A stretch of DNA of 64,000 bases from Purshia tridentata (lineage: Eukaryota > Streptophyta > Magnoliopsida > Rosales > Rosaceae): the NCBI GenBank assembly GCA_003254885.1, contig QANT01008174.1:43842-107841 (forward strand). The letters run 5' to 3'. Position 1 is the stretch's first letter. Each line of letters starts with the position of its first letter. Of this stretch, positions 1 to 10,959 are shown in pieces. The notes beneath the pieces were generated by a model. That model was given only the letters and a program-made list of their open reading frames with translations. It was not told where the DNA came from and did no database searches. The position numbers and the translations under genes were made by a program.

Positions 1-800
1 TGCAATTTAAACGAAATTAGATTGAGTATGCACTGAACTGTTGTTTTCGTGCGTTCTTAACAAAAAACGTGCTTCTTCAAGGCTAGAACACTAATCCAAG
101 CACAAGAAAGTGCTTCGCCATATCTAATTTCTCCTCAACCAGGCACGTTTTGCTGGAAAATTGGACGAAATTGGACTGATAATGCATTGAAATGACGTTT
201 CCGCTCCTTCTAAACACGGAATGTACTTCTTTAGGGTTAGATTCCTAATTCAGGCATGAGAAAGCGCTTCCCCTTGTCTTTCTTGCAACCGATAACTTTT
301 TGGTGGAACTTTAACCAAACTGTACTGAGTGAGCAATGAAATGACGTTTTCGTTCATTCTTAATACCTAAAGTGGTTCTTTCGGGCTAGCACGCTAATCG
401 AGACATGAAAAAGTGTTTCCTCTTGTCTTTCTTGCCAAGCAAGAACGTTTTAGTGCAATTTGGACGAATTTGGGCTGAGTATGCACCGAAATGATTTTTT
501 CGTGCATTCTTAACACCTAAAATGGTTCTTTAGGGCTAGCATACTAATCGAGACATGAGAAAGTGCTTCCTCGTGTCTTTCTTGTCAACCGGGCACGTTT
601 TGATGCAATTTACCCAAAAGTAGACTGAGTATGCACTGAAACGATATTTTAGTTCTTTCTTGACACTACATGTGCTTCTTGAGGTCTAGAATGCTAATCC
701 AAGCATGAGAACGTGCTTTTTGCCAACCGAGCACGATTTGGTGTAACTTTCACCAAATTGTACATAGTGTGCGCCGAAATGATGTTTCATGTACTCTTTT
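1..800 (-). repeat. Satellite array, inverted orientation
   Basis: Tandem monomers of about 145-155 bp. Each carries the recurring phrases 'cgaaatgacgttttcgtgc', 'ttctttagggctagcacgc', 'gagaaagtgcttcc' and 'ttgccaaccgggcacgttttg'. These are the reverse complement of the phrases in the arrays right of 10.96 kb, so this array lies in the opposite orientation. Monomers differ clearly from one another, so it is not a freshly homogenised block. It continues past the left edge of the window. Short open frames here are by-products of the repeat and are not genes. Confidence 0.9.
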
Positions 801-2539
801 TGTATGTTTTATTAGAGCAAAATAAAGTATCAAAATCAGAGCTCTAATTTACTCGCAAGTGCACGAGTCGTGAAGTTGCAAGACATGCAAATAACGAGGT
901 CAATCCCTCAGAGAATAGTATTGATGTGTAAATTACTGCCTTAACTAATTTCAATTAAACCAAACACTACTCACACACACAATCAGGGGGTTTGAAATGG
1001 TTTAGTAACTAATAAAAATAACATGCAAGAAAGTAGACAGAAATCAATATAACTGAAGCACTAGGGTTTAGATTACACCACTAGCACACTACCTTCCATT
1101 CCTATGGATTCCATCCAATCAATAACATGTATGTTCATAAAGTTTGACTACCAAAAGCTTTGGCTATTTCCTTTTGGCATTATACCTTCCTTATGCATGT
1201 ACTAAAAGCTTATCAGGCCTACCCTAGCAAGTTAATGTGCATGTTCCTAGATAAACTAGGGCAATCACCCATGCATGAGTCATTAAGTTCTATGAAGATG
1301 TCAAATATATAGACCACCATTCCAAAACGATGTACACGGTGCTAATCTATGATCCCTTCACCCAAAGATATTTCTTAGGATATCTTCATGTTGCCTATTG
1401 AAATTATCATCCTTTCGAGCTTATTTAATTTCACAATATAATCTAGATGCATTTAACCTAAGGTGATCAGTAAAAGGTGCTACACAAATAGAATCAATTT
1501 AAACAGAGATCCAAGATTTATAAACATACATGTATTGAAATTCAGCAATCCATAAGAAAATTAGGTAGCATGACTAAGGCTTCATCCTAGCCGTAGCTGT
1601 AAGTTTAGCTAGACATACTCAACAATAGAATCCTTAAAAGCATAATTAAAACAAAAGAAAATAGAGAAGGAAAAAGGAAAGCAAGCCATGGGCAGCAAGG
1701 TGCAGCAGTGACAAGGCAGCTAGACGGCTTCACTGCGACGCTGGTGGTGCACAGCAGCAAGGGCAACAGCCCCTCTCCCTTGGACGACATCGGCAAGGAC
1801 TTGGCAAGGCCAAGCTTCCTCTCCTATTGGCTGGCAGAATTCCCCTCTCTTCCCTCTCTCTAAATTCTGAGTTTCTGTGCAAAAGTCAATCCCCCAATTC
1901 TGAAATATAATGGGGTTTATATAGGAAGGCTTTCTTTGGAGAAGAGGGAAAAGGAAAGCACTAAAAGTCAGGTTTTGGAGGCTAGGGTTTTGTGGCTACC
2001 CAAAGGCCTTGGCCCATAAGCACATGCGGCTGCCCCCAGGGTTTTTAATCCCTTGGGCTTGTGGCACTTAAGCCCACTCCCCCTTGCGCATGAATCTGGA
2101 GTGATTTACTTGACTCTTGGCCCAATTGACTTCATGTAGGAAGGCCCACTACTCTTTAGAAGCTTCTGGAACACTTCCCTTCATATTTCATAATTCCCCT
2201 ACGAAATGATTTCAACTCGGATTTTGCTTTCCCAGTTCAATTAGGATTTATCTTTCCTAGTCGAACTAGGATTCCTCATTTTTGGCCTTGGATATTGATG
2301 GTTTTCCTGATTTGACTAGGGTTCCCTGTTTGAGTAAGATTTCAGCTCTCCTAGTTCCATCAGTTTCCCTAGTTTGATAATGAAATGTCTGAAAACAGCT
2401 CTTTTGGCTTCTGTTTCCTCATTTACTCTAGAATACCTACAAAACACTAAAACAAAACAAAAGCACACGAAACGCCAAGTTCTAGCGTTCTAATTTAAGG
2501 AGTTAGCATAAGAAAGTGTGCAAAAATGCACACTTAACA
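801..2539 (-). mobile_element. Solo LTR, Athila-like Ty3/gypsy
   Basis: This segment is homologous throughout to the LTR at 9057-10959. Both share the block 'tttactcgcaagtgcacga', 'gcaaataacgaggtc', the 'gcttatc(a/g)ggc' to 'gggcaatcacccatgca' block, and a 3' end with 'agttagcata' and 'gcacact(t/c)aaca'. It begins TG and ends CA. Satellite of the same orientation lies on both sides, so it is a lone LTR inserted into a monomer. A possible 5-bp target duplication is ACTCT (793-797 and 2540-2544), with three extra T residues before the terminal TG. It has no coding content. Confidence 0.8.
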
Positions 2540-4577
2540 ACTCTTAACACCTAAAGTGGTTCATTCAGGTTAGAACGCCAATCCAAACAAGAGAAGGTGC
2601 TTCCTAATGTCTTTATTGCCAACCGGGCACATTTTGATGCAATTTAAACGAAATTAGATTGAGTATGCACCGAATTGATGTTTTCGTGCGTTCTTAACAA
2701 AAAAAAGTGCTTCTTGAGGGCTAGAACGCTAATCCAAGCCGAGAAAGTGCTTTCCCATATCTAATTTCTTGCCAATTGGGCACGTTTTGATGGAAAACTG
2801 GACGAAATTGGACTGAGTATGCGCTGAAATGACGTTTTCCCTTCATCTAACACAAAATGTGCTTCTTTGGGGCAAGAATGCTAATCCAAGCATGAAAAAC
2901 CGCTTCCCCATGTCTTTCTTGCTAACAGATAACTTTTTGGTGCAACTTTAACCAAACTGTACTGAGTGTCCACCGAAATGACGTTTTCGTTCATTCTTAA
3001 AACCTAAACTGGTTTTTAGGGCTAGCACGCTAATCGAGACATTAGAAAGTGCTTCCTCATCTCTTTCTTGCCAACCGGGCACGTTTTGGTGCAATTAGGA
3101 CTAAGTTAGACTGAGTATGCATAAAAAGACATTTTTGTTCTATTCTCACAAAAAATGTGCTTCTTTAGGCCTAGCACGCTAATCCAAGATTGAGAAAGTG
3201 CTTCCTTATGTCTTTCTTGCCAACCGAGCATGTTTTGGTGCAACGTCAACCAAATTGCACTCAGCGTGCACCGAAATGACGTTTTCGTGCATTCTTAACA
3301 CTTAAAGTTGTTCCCCAGGTCTAGAATGCTAATCGAGACACGAGAAACTGCTTCCCCATGTGTTTCTTGACAACCGGGCACTTTTGGATGCAATCGGACG
3401 AACTAGACTTAGAATGCACTGAAATGACGTTGTAGTTCCTTCTGAACACGAAATGCACTTCTTGAGGGCTAGAACGCTAATCCAAACTAGTGACAGTGCT
3501 TCCCCATGTCTTTCTTGCCAACCGAGCACGTTTTGGTGCAACGTTAACCCAAATTTGACTCAGTGTGCACTGAAATGACGTATTCGTGGATTTTTAGCAC
3601 CTAATGTGGTTCTTTACAGCTAGAGCGCTAATCGAGACATGAGAAAGTGCTTCCCAATGTCTTTCTCGCCGATCGAGAATGTTTTGGTGTAACTTTAACC
3701 AAATAAGACTCAGTGTGCACTGAAATGACGTTTTCGTACACTCGTTACACCTAAAGTTCTTCTTTAGGGTTAGCACACAAATCGAGTCATGAGAAAGTGT
3801 TTCCTCATGTCTTTCTTGCCAAGCAAGAACATTTTCGTGCAATTTTGATGAATTTGGACTAAGTATGCACCGAAATGATGTTTTCGTGCATTCTTAACTC
3901 CTAAAGTGGTTCTTTAGGGCTAGCATGCTAATCGAGACATGAGAAAGTGCTTCCTCATGTCTTTCTTTCCAACCGGGCACGTTTTGATGCACATTAAACG
4001 AAAGTAGACTAAGTATGCACCGTAATGATGTTTTAGTTTTTTCTTAACACGAAATGTGCTTCTTGAGGTCTAGAATGCTAATCCAAGCATGAGAACGTGC
4101 TTCTCGCCAACCGAGCATGATTTGGTGCAACTGTAACCAAATTATACACATTGTGCACTGAAATGACGTTTCATGCACTCTTAGCAGCTAAACTGGTTCA
4201 TTCGAGTCAGAATGCCAATCCAAACAAGAGAAGGTGCTTCCCAATGTCTTCACTGCCAACCGGGCAAGTTTTGATGCAATTTAAACAAAATTAGATTGGG
4301 TATGCACCGAAAGGATGTTTTTGTGCGTTCTTAACAAAAAACGTGCTTCTTGAGGGCTAGAACGCTAATCCAAGCACAAGAAAGTGCTTCCCCATATCTA
4401 ATTTCTTGCCAACCGGGCACGTTTTGGTGGAAAATTAGACGAAATTAGACTAATTATGCGCCAAAATGAAGTTTCCGCTCCTTCTAAACACGGAATGTGC
4501 TTCTTTAGGGCTAGAATGCTAGTCCAAGTATGAGAAAGCGCTTCCCCATATCTTTCTTGCCAACCGGTCGCTTTTTA
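2540..4577 (-). repeat. Satellite array, inverted orientation (continued)
   Basis: The same ~147-bp monomers continue from the left array in the same inverted orientation. The monomer type with 'cgttcttaacaaaaaacgtg' is seen at the start of the window, at about 2690 and at about 4330. This suggests a higher-order arrangement of roughly 6 and then 11 monomers, less regular than in the right-hand array. The array stops abruptly near 4577, after 'ttgccaaccggtcgcttttta', where the internal DNA of an LTR element begins. Confidence 0.88.
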
Positions 4578-6059
4578 ACAAATGACTGCTTCTTAACAAA
4601 TGAATTCATGTATGTGGCTAGTATCAATTATCACAAGCAAAGCACATATATCAGTCATTCATCGAATTCAAGTGATAGCTACAATGCATACCTTACTTTT
4701 CCATTGTCCTCTATATTATCCTTTGCATAAACCCATGTGTTAGATAAACAGTCAAGATAAGTTATATACAAGTTAAATTCAACTCCAATCATCACTAGGC
4801 ATACTCTCAGCAATAAACACTCAGAAATTGGTTTGATTTTTGTGCTCTCAGGTAATGTGAGAATAATATATACAAGTTCACATATTAGCATTGAATAAAC
4901 AAGGCATAAATAGATAGAGTGTGATCTCATGAATGAATGCCAATGAACTTGAAATGGAATCACTAGTCATATGCTTCTCTCTTATTCAATCTCCACACCA
5001 AAGGATTACACCTTACCTTGGATCATAAAGGACTTTTATGGGTTAAAATGAATGCTTAGGTTTAGGTGTGGTATTGAAATGAAAGGAAAACACAATGGCT
5101 AGTACTATGGAATTTGTAACATAGTTAGGGCAAACCTTGCTTATTTGCATTTCACAACTTGAATTTTGAACTTTTCGCTCTCTTTTTCACTGGCCTTTTG
5201 CTTCTTCTTTTGTTAGCTTGTTCTTTTTTTTCTTTCTTGGCATCGGCATAGTCTTTTGAGCACTTCTTCTTCTCTTTTGCTTCAAGTCATGCATAATCAC
5301 TTTATTTTGCACCCTCTAATTCTTATGTAACCAAAAACCATAGTATAAGGGTAAACAGGATAGGGAGTGTAACTCCCCCAAACTTAGGGTTAAGTACGGG
5401 TGTTTGGTGGCAAAGAAAAGGCTAAATTAAGGCTCAAAGTGGCTAGCTAGTGGTAAACACAATGTGGTTGGCTTTTCAGCTACAAGGGTAAAGAGCCTAA
5501 GATCATCTCCTTGGCACAATGTAATCTTTGAATGCTTCAAATAGAATAAAAGAGAAGTTCTAAAAAAATGATTCAAATTATGTGCATTTCAAGTGTATGA
5601 CCAAATGAATGAATAATGAGATCAAACAACAACTTAAATGACATGAATAAGATTACAATGGCACGCACACTCAAGAATTAAAGAACAGGCTCAATAGCTC
5701 ACATAGGTCGTAAGTCTACTCTAACAAGTATAAAACACACTTAAAATGCAAATCACCACACAAGTTCATGAAAAGGAAACATAGATCACATGGAGTTATA
5801 AATTAAAAATGTAACATCAAGTGAACAAGGTGAATAGTGATAACTTTTGCAAGGCTAACAATGCAAGTGTACAGCCATACAATCATGTCAAGTGTTGGGA
5901 ATCTTTAAAAACACATGTTGCAAGAACCCTAGAGAGTTAAATCCAAACTGAAATTGAATCAACACTCACGGAGTTGCATTTTAATTTAGTACCCAGAAGG
6001 GCAACCCTAATGCAATTAGGATTGGTTCTTAGGGTTTTTGGACTCTAAAACAAGAGATT

Positions 6060-6309
6060 TTGTTTTTTTTTTTTAAGTGGGGCTATTTTAAATGGTATAA
6101 AATTTCCTTTACATTTCTTACTAAAATGTTAGAGGCACTTTTTTTCTGTCCCTAATATGGATAGAGGCACTTTGTTTCTGTTGCAATTTTTTTTTTTTAT
6201 AAACATAAAGGCGATTTCCAAATTATGCCTCTACATTTATAAAATTTGAGGCGCTTCTCCTAAATCGCCTCTACTTCAGTGCCCCTATTGCTCATTTTTC
6301 TTGTAGTGA
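6060..6309. mobile_element. CACTA transposon end fragment
   Basis: The right edge reads 'tttttcttgtagtg', which on the minus strand is the CACTACAAGAAAAA start typical of CACTA elements. Just inside it are repeated sub-terminal motifs of the 'gaggc(a/g)ctt' kind (about 6131, 6173, 6249 and 6276), as expected for transposase-binding repeats. The opposite end was not found, so this is a terminal fragment or a short MITE nested in the Athila 3' non-coding DNA. Confidence 0.5.
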
Positions 6310-6380
6310 TACAGTGCCCTCAATGTATAAGAGATAAACTACATGCATGCTCATTAAAGTAAGGAAAGTAAGCAAAACCC

Positions 6381-6404
6381 CATCCCCCCNCCCCCCCCCC
6401 CCCC
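6381..6404. repeat. Poly-C tract containing an ambiguous base
   Basis: A run of C residues from about 6384 to 6404 is broken by an n at 6390. The true length is uncertain. It is probably an assembly-difficult homopolymer. Confidence 0.8.
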
Positions 6405-6568
6405 TTAAAAAAAAGGAAATTTAACACACAAACAAACAAATAAAAACTGAAAGCACTAGAATTGTCTCCAATGAAGCAAGAATGAAATAAAAAGTGTTTA
6501 CGAGCTCAAGTGGAAGTGTTGTGCGTGGCTGGTCCTTCCTTGAGCTTCCATCTTCCCAAAACGTGGGT

Positions 6569-6756
6569 TGCCTCCCAAAAGCGCTTGCTTTTCCGTCTTC
6601 AGCCAGACGTTGCTATGTCCCCTTACTTGCGACTTCTCTTGCTTCTTCTAGATCCCATGGTGCTGTTGCCTCCCAAAAGCGCTTGCTTTTCCGTCTTCAG
6701 CTAGACGTTGCTATGTCCCCTTACTTGTGACTTCTCTTGCTTCTTCTAGATCCCAT
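6569..6756. repeat. 94-bp tandem duplication in Athila 3' DNA
   Basis: A block starting 'gttgcctcccaaaagcgcttg' and ending 'tagatcccatggtgct' occurs twice in a row with a few mismatches, starting near 6569 and 6663. On the minus strand it corresponds to the 3' end of the pol region and the start of the 3' non-coding region of Athila-type elements, so it is a duplicated element segment and not a host gene. Confidence 0.8.
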
Positions 6757-6783
6757 GGTGCTGCTCTCGACTTCCTCTCTAGC

Positions 6784-7693
6784 TCAGCACCTTGAAGTCT
6801 CTCTCAGCTCCACCTTTTCCTCTTTAATCTTCGCTTCTTCTTCGTCTTGTGGGATGTCTTCAGTGACTTGAAATGACTCAATTATTCCCATGTGCGTGAA
6901 ACTCACCATCATGGTTCTTGATCTGAACTCCATCCCAACGGTGCACAAGAATGGCCTCCCAAGAATAAGAGTGGAGCAATCAGCTAATCTTGGCACATCA
7001 AGAACTATGAAATCGGCTGGAACAAGGAGTCCCTTGCAATTCACAAGCACATCCACAAGCTTCCCAACGGGCATAGAAGTAGTCGAGTTTCCAAAACCAA
7101 TATGGTACTCATATTCGTGCAAGTCAGTTTGTTTGCATCCAAGGTCATTGAAAATATGCAAGGAAATTATGTTAATCGCGGACCCATCGTCAAGTAGTAC
7201 TCTCTCGAACACACAATCACCCACGATGCATGATATGATCAGCGGCCCAGGATCCCTCTTCTTTTTCAGAAATTGTTCAAATAAGTACCCCTTGATTCAA
7301 TTTGAAACTTCGGCCTCTCCTTCTTTTACTTTGTCTTCGATTGCTCTCAGCTCCCTTAATGTGCGTGGGAACTGCTTGATGAACTCCATAGGCTCGGGCT
7401 GAGATTCCTCACTTGGTTCTTCTTCGTTCATGGAAGGGACTTTCATCTTCCTCATCATCAGAAATAATTATCACTTCATGAACCTTCTTCTTCCCTACTC
7501 TTCTTCCACGAAGCACCCTCTTGGTTTGCATCCAAACCACATTTACATTTTCAGTCTCTGGGTTGACAACGGCTTGGCTAGTTAACTTCCCATGCTCTCT
7601 TTGTCCTACAATGTTTGCAATCTGCCCCATTTGCACTTCTAGACTCGCAATGGCCCTGGAATTAGCTTGAAATTGCTGCTCAGTTCTTTGCAT
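6784..7693 (-). pseudogene. Retroelement gag tail and aspartic protease remnant
   Basis: The minus strand first gives a gag C-terminal piece (7693 to 7409), with a coiled-coil-like start and an acidic 'ISDDEEDES' stretch. A linker with a stop near 7290 follows, then a retropepsin-like protease piece (7224 to 6784). The protease active site is visible as LDDGSAIN, followed later by the hydrophobic LILGRPFL motif, as in Ty3/gypsy proteases. The frame is broken between the two parts. Downstream of the protease there is no reverse transcriptase: element 3' DNA follows at once. Confidence 0.75.
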
Positions 7694-8024
7694 GAATGTG
7701 TTGGTGCTTTGAGCAAGTCAGGTGGTGTTTTGAGCAATTTGTGCAATCTTGCTCTCCAAGCTAGTCTTTTCGGCATTAGGATGGACATATGGCTGCACAG
7801 GTGCGCTTCCACTAGCTTGCTGCCCATTATTGTTGCTCCACCTCATGTTAGGATGATTCCTCCACCCCGGATAATAAGTGTTTGGAAACGGCTCTCCTTG
7901 GCTTCTTTGGAAATTTCCTAGTTGATTTACTTAATCCATGCCCTCCTCTTGATCTTGTGAACCTGCACTTTCTTGCACCAAAGCTAAATTCCTCACCATA
8001 GTCTTAATTTCGGTAATTTCCTTC

Positions 8025-8923
8025 TCAATGGTACTTGGTACAGCCGAAAACTTCATAGATCCCTCTTTTGGTTGTTCCTCTAGTGTGCGTGAAGTTCCAT
8101 TGCTGTGAATTATGTGCAAGTGTCTCAAAAAGTGCACTGGCCTCCACATTCATCTTGGTCATAAATGAACCTCCACATGCGGCATCCACCATTGATTGGT
8201 CTCTCTCCAGCAATCCTTGATAAAAACAACTCATAAGGTACCATGGCTCCAAGTTATGATGGGGACAAGCATTTAGCAGCTCATTGAACCTTTCCCAAGT
8301 CTTGTGGAATGGTTCATCCTCCTTTTGCACAAAGCCCAGAATATCTCTCCTAATTTCATTAGTCTTGGCAGCAGCAAATAATTTCTTCAAAAATTGCTTA
8401 GATAGCTCCTCCCAAGTAGTGATTGATGCACTAGGCAGCGAGTAGAGCGACTTCTTTGCCTTGTCCTTGAGTGAAAATGGGAACAAACGGAGTCGATATT
8501 GGTTCTCATCAACCCCCACATGCCTTGCTATCTCGCATACTCCAGCAAACTCCTTTAAGTGTTGAATGGGATCTTCTCCACTTAGTCCATGGAAATTCGC
8601 CAAGAGATGGATGGTTCCACTCTTGATCTCAAAATTGTGGTTCATAGCAGCATAACAAATGCATGATGGTTGCGCGGGCAGCGATGGTGATGAAAATGAC
8701 TCAATGGGTGAGTGGGAACAACTTCAGCTTCACAATTGTCGCCCACGCTTCCTTTTAGGTCAGATTCGGATTCTGAAGAGCTTGAAGTGAATGGACTTTT
8801 TGGACGGTTCCTAGTGGACTCAAGTGCTTCAGAAAGAGCGTCTCTATATCTTTGTTCAAGGCTAGAACTCATAAAACAAGTACCTAACACATTGAGCACC
8901 CAATTTATCAGTAGAAAAGACAC
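8025..8923 (-). pseudogene. Retroelement gag, frameshifted
   Basis: The minus-strand piece 8645-8025 encodes a retrotransposon gag domain. It shows FEIKSG near its start, the FHGLSGEDP block, RLRLFPFSLKDKAKKSLYSLP, ITTWEELSKQFLKK and a CPHHNLEPW motif, the usual order in Athila-type gag. An N-terminal serine-rich piece (8923-8642) is in another frame and overlaps the gag start by 4 bp, so a frameshift separates the two. The reading frame also fails downstream of the gag domain near 8025. It would bind element RNA and form particles if intact; this copy is not functional. Confidence 0.8.
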
Positions 8924-9029
8924 TTATAAAGAAACAAGCATTATTAAAAACTAAAAACTGAAAACTGACAGTTTAATTAATATAAACTAATAGTATAATA
9001 AGCTAAATCAATTCAATTATATTTAACAC

Positions 9030-9054
9030 CATTCCCCAGTAACGGCACCAAAAA
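9030..9054 (-). other. Primer-binding site of the Athila-like element
   Basis: Immediately inside the 5' LTR end, the minus strand reads TTTTTGGTGCCGTTACTGGGG. This resembles the tRNA-Asp-type PBS of Athila/Tat elements (TGGCGCCGTTGCCGGGG) with a few substitutions. It fixes the orientation of the element as minus. Confidence 0.7.
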
Positions 9055-9056
9055 CT

Positions 9057-10959
9057 TGTTGATTGTTTTCTTAGAACCAAATAAATACCCAATTCTAAGT
9101 TTACTCGCAAGTGCACGAATCGCGGTGTAGCAAAGCATGCAAATAACGAGGTCGATCCCACAGGGAATAGCTAAACATGCATCAAACCAATTTAGCTTAT
9201 TCACAACTCACACACAAGGCATGGGGGTTTAGATTTAAGGTCAAAACTCACATACACACTCTAACACACACACACACGCACTTTCATGGCATTGTTAAGC
9301 ATCAGAATCCACCAAACTATCAATGATCAACTAATATGATAATCATGCAATTTTAAAAGACTACGAACATAAAGCTTGACTACCAAAGGCTTTGGCTAAT
9401 TATCTTTGGCGTTATACCTTCCTTATGCATGTACTAAGAGCTTATCGGGCTTACCCTAGCAAGTTAACGTGTATGTTCCTAGATGAACTAGGGCAATCAC
9501 CCATGCAAGAGTCATTAAGTTCTATGAAGATGTCAAACACGCAGACCCCCTTTCCAACCAAATGCACACGGCGCTACCATATGAATACTATTACCACAAT
9601 CGTTGCTTAAGCAGCTGCTTGTTACTTCTAAAATTGTCATCCTTTCGAGCTTATTCAATTTTATAACAATCACTAGATGCTTTATCTTTAAGGTGGCCAG
9701 TCCTAAGACTCTACAACTAGTGACATTTAATTAGGTAATAGGATTTTATGTAAGTACCACCATCATTAATTCCAGAAATCATACTTCAAACATTGAACAT
9801 AAATAGAGGCTTCATCTTTAACTTAACAATGCATAAAAGTAACTAAGACATGAACATATAAATAAGATATTTAATTGAATAAACAAACTGCCAATCCATG
9901 TTCAAGGTCTTAATTAACACCTAAAAATAATTGAACAATGCAAATAGCATAAAAAGGCAGAAGGAAACCAAAAGGAAGTCACGGCAAGGGCTAGGGAGCT
10001 TGTGGCAAGGCTAGGGCAGCAAGGGGGTCCTCCTTGATGCTCACAACAGGGCTGGGGCAGCAAGGGTGTCACGGCCTCCTCTTGATCCTTTAGGCCTGCA
10101 CGACACACTCTCTCTCTTTCTCTCTAAAAATATAAAATTCTGACTTTATGGGGTGAGAGCAGATTTTGCTTGAAAAAAGCATGTAAAATAATGACGAGAA
10201 GAGGCCTTTATATAGGAATGAGGAGGTGTTGATTCCTTGGCCTCCAAGGACTAGGACTTGTGCAACAAATAGGAAGTAGAATTAGGGTTTCCTCCACATG
10301 GGCTTGCGGCAAGGGCTGGTCACTTAAGCTCATAAGCTTGCGCCTCATCCCTGGCATGCGTGTGGGCTTCTCCCTTGGTCCATGCGCATGCCACCTTAGG
10401 CCCAATCCTTCATGTGATGTTGACTTGAGCCCATTGAAGCTTCTAGAATCCATTTGACCTTGGCTCAACATTCCATGGTCCACTAGAAAACTTTGTCCAA
10501 CTAGGGTTAGGTTTTCCTAGTCCAACTAGGAATAGGTTTACCTAGTCCAACTAGGAATAGGTTTTCCTAGTGCAATTAGGATTTCCCTTTTCAGTCCAAC
10601 TAGGGTTTACCTTTCTTAGTCCCGCTAGGATTTACCTTTCCTAGTCCCACTAGAATTTGGTTTTCCTAGTTCAACTAGGATTTCTCACTTCTGGCCCTGG
10701 ATACTAATGGTTTTCCTAGTTTGGCTAGGATTCCGTGCTTGAGTAAGATTTCAGCTTTCCTAGTTCCACTAGGGTTTCTTCAGTTTTCTTAGTTTAATCA
10801 GCAATTGTCCAATTTTGGTTCTTTTGGCTTCTTTGTTCATAATTACTTCATTTGACCTACAAAAGACAGAAAGAAAGCAAAAACACAAAAAACGCCAAGT
10901 TCCAGCGATCTAGGTTGGGAACTTAGCATATAAAAACATGCACAAATGCACACTCAACA
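9057..10959 (-). repeat. 5' LTR of the Athila-like element
   Basis: On the plus strand it begins TGTTGATTG and ends ACTCAACA, so its termini form a TGTTGA/TCAACA inverted repeat. Length is 1903 bp. It is homologous to the solo LTR at 801-2539. The block 'cgaggtcgatcccacaggg' near its left end is characteristic of plant Athila/Ogre-type LTR ends. On the right it directly joins satellite in mid-monomer. It contains a palindromic minisatellite at about 10490-10770. Confidence 0.85.
10490..10770. repeat. Palindromic minisatellite inside the LTR
   Basis: About nine imperfect units of roughly 25-35 bp each contain 'CCTAGTCCAACTAGG' or a close variant, followed by a T-rich spacer such as 'aataggttt'. 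The core is an inverted repeat, CCTAGT and ACTAGG around a 3-nt loop, so each unit can form a small hairpin. The related solo LTR has only diverged traces (about 2230-2370). Confidence 0.8.

Larger units (their letters stand above)
4578..10959 (-). mobile_element. Athila-like Ty3/gypsy deletion derivative
   Basis: Read on the minus strand, the order is: 5' LTR (10959 to 9057), a primer-binding site, a damaged gag, gag tail plus aspartic protease, then directly the non-coding DNA that normally follows the polymerase. The last is recognised by the 'gggaggcaaccca' block (reverse complement near 6567). No reverse transcriptase, RNase H or integrase is visible, so the polymerase has been lost by internal deletion. 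No 3' LTR is found: at the left the element meets satellite at about 4577. The AT-rich segment 4578-6050 has no coding signal. The lineage call rests on the gag domain and on a PBS resembling the tRNA-Asp type. Confidence 0.75.

Noticed and set aside
6890-7402. 170-codon plus-strand open frame
   Set aside because: It is antisense to the retroelement protease frame, which shows the LDDGSAIN active site on the minus strand.
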